From positions 1-64,000 of the forward strand of contig CAWJDY010000027.1 in NCBI GenBank assembly GCA_963841705.1: a stretch of 64,000 bases of DNA, written 5' to 3'. Each line of letters begins with the position of its first letter. Position 1 is the first letter of the stretch. The stretch comes from VAZQ01 sp963841705. Lineage in GTDB: Bacteria; Pseudomonadota; Alphaproteobacteria; Rhizobiales; Xanthobacteraceae. A program made the position numbers and the translations under genes. Below are positions 61,828-64,000 of the stretch, in pieces. The notes below the pieces were generated by a model that was not told the origin of the DNA, searched no databases, and saw only the letters and a list, made by a program, of their open reading frames with translations.

Positions 61828-62079
61828 CGTGAGTTCCTTCAGCCAAGTTCAGGGGGTAAATATCCCCACGCCAACCCCATTCAGTACAGAGGCGGGCGCT
61901 GCAATTAAAGCACGTTTATGCCTCGCATTTCATGACGTTCAATATTTCCGACTTCAGAAGGATACTGCTTCCGTCGATCATTTCGAGGGGTTCAAAGAAA
62001 ACAGCGCAGTCGTTCTGCCAGGGCCGCCGCGGGGACTCGAGCGGTGAAATCCCAAAGGTCGATCTTAAGACCGAGATGC
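61828..62079. other. Intergenic gap between the two cargo genes
   Basis: No gene is supported in this 252-base gap. The frame that starts at 62546 on the minus strand and enters it is a shadow of the larger cargo gene. Confidence 0.35.
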
Positions 62080-63390
62080 TCAGCGACGATCCGCTTGCGA
62101 TCGGACTTTGCGCCACTTACGTAGCGCCCGCGTGACAAGGCGGCGCACAGTTGGGGTAGAGGGAGAGTTGTCGATGCCCCGCTTACGATAGAGTGCCGCA
62201 AAATGATCTCGTAGGGCTTCCTCAGCATGCCGCTGAGAGTTCCACTCGTCCTCTTGTCCAGGCTCGGCAAAATCCCCACGACGGTCCAATTCTCGGAAAA
62301 TAAATTCCTCCGCTTCCTGTGGGTCATACATCGGTGTACGTCCACGCGGGGTGACGACCGCACTCTGTTCCAACGAAGCAGGAGAACAAAGCCGGTTAGG
62401 CCAATACTGAGGCAAGCCATTGGAGGCGACTTGTAGATGATCCCATTCAAGCACGCGCCATCGTGAGAAAAATTTGTCGCTGGGGCCTTTCCGCCAACGT
62501 TCTTCGTCAACCCGACCGTAACACTCAATGTAGGGCATATCTCCAAATACGAAGTCCTCGAAATCTCTTTGGTACGGATAAGAGATCAGTATGTTGGCGA
62601 ACAGGTAGGCGGGGATTGGGCAGGGAAGCCCTCCCGCTCGTGGGGTGCCTATTGCTGCCGTCTTGCCTGAGGCAATCAGCGGCACGAGCTCATCATCGAT
62701 TGAACGTTTCCACACCGATTTGTCACAAACATTGATGGTCAGGTTTCCGCCCTCAGTGGCGATCCAATAGGCTGCTTCAAAAAACGGCACGTAGGGAGCG
62801 CTGTTCGGATTGATTGGAGGCCCGATCAGATTGCAGGTAAGGACCCCCTCGGGAAATTTTGCCAAGATGGCATCGCGCCAAACCTTAATACTCTTCAAGC
62901 CTTGGAGATCATCCCATCTCTCCGCAGCGGCACCCTGCCAGCTGGAAAGAACGAGACACGGACCGATTTCAGCGTCGTTATGATATTTAAGCGAACTAAC
63001 TTCATCAGTTGAAATGCGTCGCTGCGGCTGATTGGCCTCGACCACGCCAATGCGCTTGAATGGCATGCCCTCTGCGTCAGCGCCATCAGCTATAGTCCGA
63101 CGGAGCTGATCCCAAGCCTCATGAGTATCATCCGCAAGGGCAATGCCGGGCGGCAGTAGCTTGCCTTCACAGCGGGCAATTGCCTCGGTGTAGGCCCGAT
63201 CGCGCTCTAAGATCCACGCCACCGCAGCATAATCAGGCCACCAACAGGTATCGAATGCGAGTGGCCGTTGGCTCGCACGTTCTTCGATGACTTTGAGAAA
63301 CAAGGCCTCTTCAGACTCAAGGCCGGATTGCGCTGTGCTGGGGGCTTTCTTTTCGAAAGCCCTAGTGCGTTTGGCTGTCCGTGCCGGCAT
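62080..63390 (-). CDS. Large cargo protein of unknown function (436 aa)
   Basis: I do not recognise this protein. It starts MPARTAKRTRAFEKKAPST with a basic tail, then an acidic region (ESEEALFLKVIEERASQRPL). There is a middle domain with FFEAAYWIATEGGNLTINVC and IIGTPRAGGLPCPIPAYLF-like sequence, and a C-terminal basic helix region (STPTVRRLVTRALRKWRKVR) that may bind nucleic acid. The start is one base after the integrase stop (coupled), with a longer frame to 63456 overlapping it. Similar large proteins occur beside integrases in proteobacterial islands in my recollection. Cargo with defence-like function is possible. Confidence 0.75.
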   Translation of the reverse strand: MPARTAKRTRAFEKKAPSTAQSGLESEEALFLKVIEERASQRPLAFDTCWWPDYAAVAWILERDRAYTEAIARCEGKLLPPGIALADDTHEAWDQLRRTIADGADAEGMPFKRIGVVEANQPQRRISTDEVSSLKYHNDAEIGPCLVLSSWQGAAAERWDDLQGLKSIKVWRDAILAKFPEGVLTCNLIGPPINPNSAPYVPFFEAAYWIATEGGNLTINVCDKSVWKRSIDDELVPLIASGKTAAIGTPRAGGLPCPIPAYLFANILISYPYQRDFEDFVFGDMPYIECYGRVDEERWRKGPSDKFFSRWRVLEWDHLQVASNGLPQYWPNRLCSPASLEQSAVVTPRGRTPMYDPQEAEEFIFRELDRRGDFAEPGQEDEWNSQRHAEEALRDHFAALYRKRGIDNSPSTPTVRRLVTRALRKWRKVRSQADRR

Positions 63391-63391
63391 A

Positions 63392-64000
63392 TCAGTGGTC
63401 CTTGCGAATTCTGGCGAACGGCACAACGGTCGGAACATTGTTGATTGTCGCATCAAGCACGCTTGCCCACCTGGTCAGCGCGTCTCGCTTTTCAGCCGCA
63501 TAGTCGTGCGCGTTGTAGTGCTTTGATCCTACGTCGCTTGGAATGTGATTGAGAACACGATCGCGAATTTCCTTCGGAACGCGCAAGCCGGCAAGCCGCG
63601 TCTCGAGAGTACGCCGCAAATCGTGCGGCGTTGGGCAGTCAGCTGCCCATGTCCGCTCGGCCTCTGTCTCTTTGCCGACGCGCTTACTGAAATAATCCAT
63701 GGCCTGGGTCAGAGAGTTCGATCGCATCGGTCCGGTTCGCCGGCGCGAACGCGTTGGGAACAGGAAACCTTCTTCGAGCTCGATCATATCGAGCAGTTCG
63801 AGAACCGTTGCGAGCGCAAGCCCCGATAGCGGAATCAGGTGATCCCGTTTGTTCTTCGTACGTGCACCCGGAATGGTCCAGGCCGCGCGCTTCGGACTGT
63901 CCACATGCTCAAGCTCAGCCCTACATAGCCCGGCAATCTCGCCAACGCGTGCGCCCGTCAGCAGTGCGAGCCGTAAGCCCAGCCCCGTTCGATGGGCGTT
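63392..64000 (-). CDS. Tyrosine integrase, N-terminus beyond the window
   Basis: The last 203 residues of a tyrosine integrase are visible. Catalytic residues appear as Arg in LALLTGARVGEIAGL, Lys in PGARTKNKRDHLIPL, His-x-x-Arg in CPTPHDLRRTLETRL, a second His in DRVLNHIPSDVGSK and the Tyr nucleophile in KHYNAHDYAAEK. The N-terminal core-binding domain lies past 64000. It is followed by the cargo gene one base later, so cargo may be co-transcribed with the integrase. The attachment site should lie to the right, outside the window. Confidence 0.92.
   Translation of the reverse strand, partial: NAHRTGLGLRLALLTGARVGEIAGLCRAELEHVDSPKRAAWTIPGARTKNKRDHLIPLSGLALATVLELLDMIELEEGFLFPTRSRRRTGPMRSNSLTQAMDYFSKRVGKETEAERTWAADCPTPHDLRRTLETRLAGLRVPKEIRDRVLNHIPSDVGSKHYNAHDYAAEKRDALTRWASVLDATINNVPTVVPFARIRKDH

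Noticed and set aside
1..64000. CRISPR array or tRNA genes
   Set aside because: No regularly spaced direct repeats of suitable size and no tRNA-like cloverleaf sequence were recognised by eye.

Overview
The window looks like the chromosome of a GC-rich alphaproteobacterium of the Bradyrhizobium/Rhodopseudomonas type (Nitrobacteraceae). The basis is codon use, the aerobic cob gene set carrying CbiD in place of CobF, rhizobial-style palindromic intergenic repeats, Bug-type solute receptors, a VPGP/GWWRR C-terminal sorting signal and paired OmpA-like proteins. This placement is inferred by reading; no search was run. I saw no tRNA, complete rRNA or CRISPR array.

Region 1 (about 0.4-17 kb) is catabolic and transport. 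It holds a Bug/TctC receptor, ferrochelatase (hemH), a PaaK-like CoA ligase, and a three-subunit molybdenum hydroxylase of the xanthine dehydrogenase/CoxMSL type. Next come a DUF1989 protein, a type III glutamine synthetase homologue, a Rieske oxygenase, a creatininase-family hydrolase, an ABC importer for a small organic substrate and an Ldh2-family dehydrogenase. Together they read as an uptake and oxidation route for an unknown nitrogen-containing compound.

Region 2 (17-24 kb) is envelope related: an AI-2E/PerM exporter, a secreted or anchored hypothetical protein, two paralogous OmpA-domain proteins, and a caspase-fold protein fused to a formylglycine-generating-enzyme domain whose caspase catalytic residues are replaced.

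Region 3 (24-39.4 kb) is an almost complete aerobic cobalamin corrin-ring pathway. A cobalamin riboswitch at about 39.2-39.3 kb precedes a seven-gene minus-strand run (DUF1636-cobW-cobN-cobG-cobH-cobI-cobJ). Then come cobK on plus, cobL-cobE-cobM on minus, cbiD on plus and cobA-cobB on minus. Adjacent transcription units overlap at their ends, and a palindromic repeat sits inside the cobG reading frame.

Region 4 (39.5-46.2 kb) holds a DUF4332 protein, a HerA-like ATPase, an M20 peptidase, a truncated Bug receptor, a DUF4160/DUF2442 pair with a nonsense mutation, a tiny ORF preceded by an 18-nt exact complement of the usual 16S rRNA 3' end, and an exported protein with a sorting signal.

Region 5 (46.3-64 kb) is accessory DNA: a tyrosine recombinase plus a frameshifted IS91-type transposase, a large membrane protein broken by two frameshifts, relics of an integrase, a recombinase and IS21 istB, several small ORFs, a Nal1-like trypsin-fold peptidase with a small partner, and a resolvase with res-like repeats. 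At the right edge is a satellite- or island-like module: integrase, two unknown cargo genes, an excisionase-like HTH protein, a methyltransferase-like protein, a PDZ protein, a primase-type zinc-binding protein and a Toprim/AAA helicase, nearly all overlapping on the minus strand. The integrase runs off the window.
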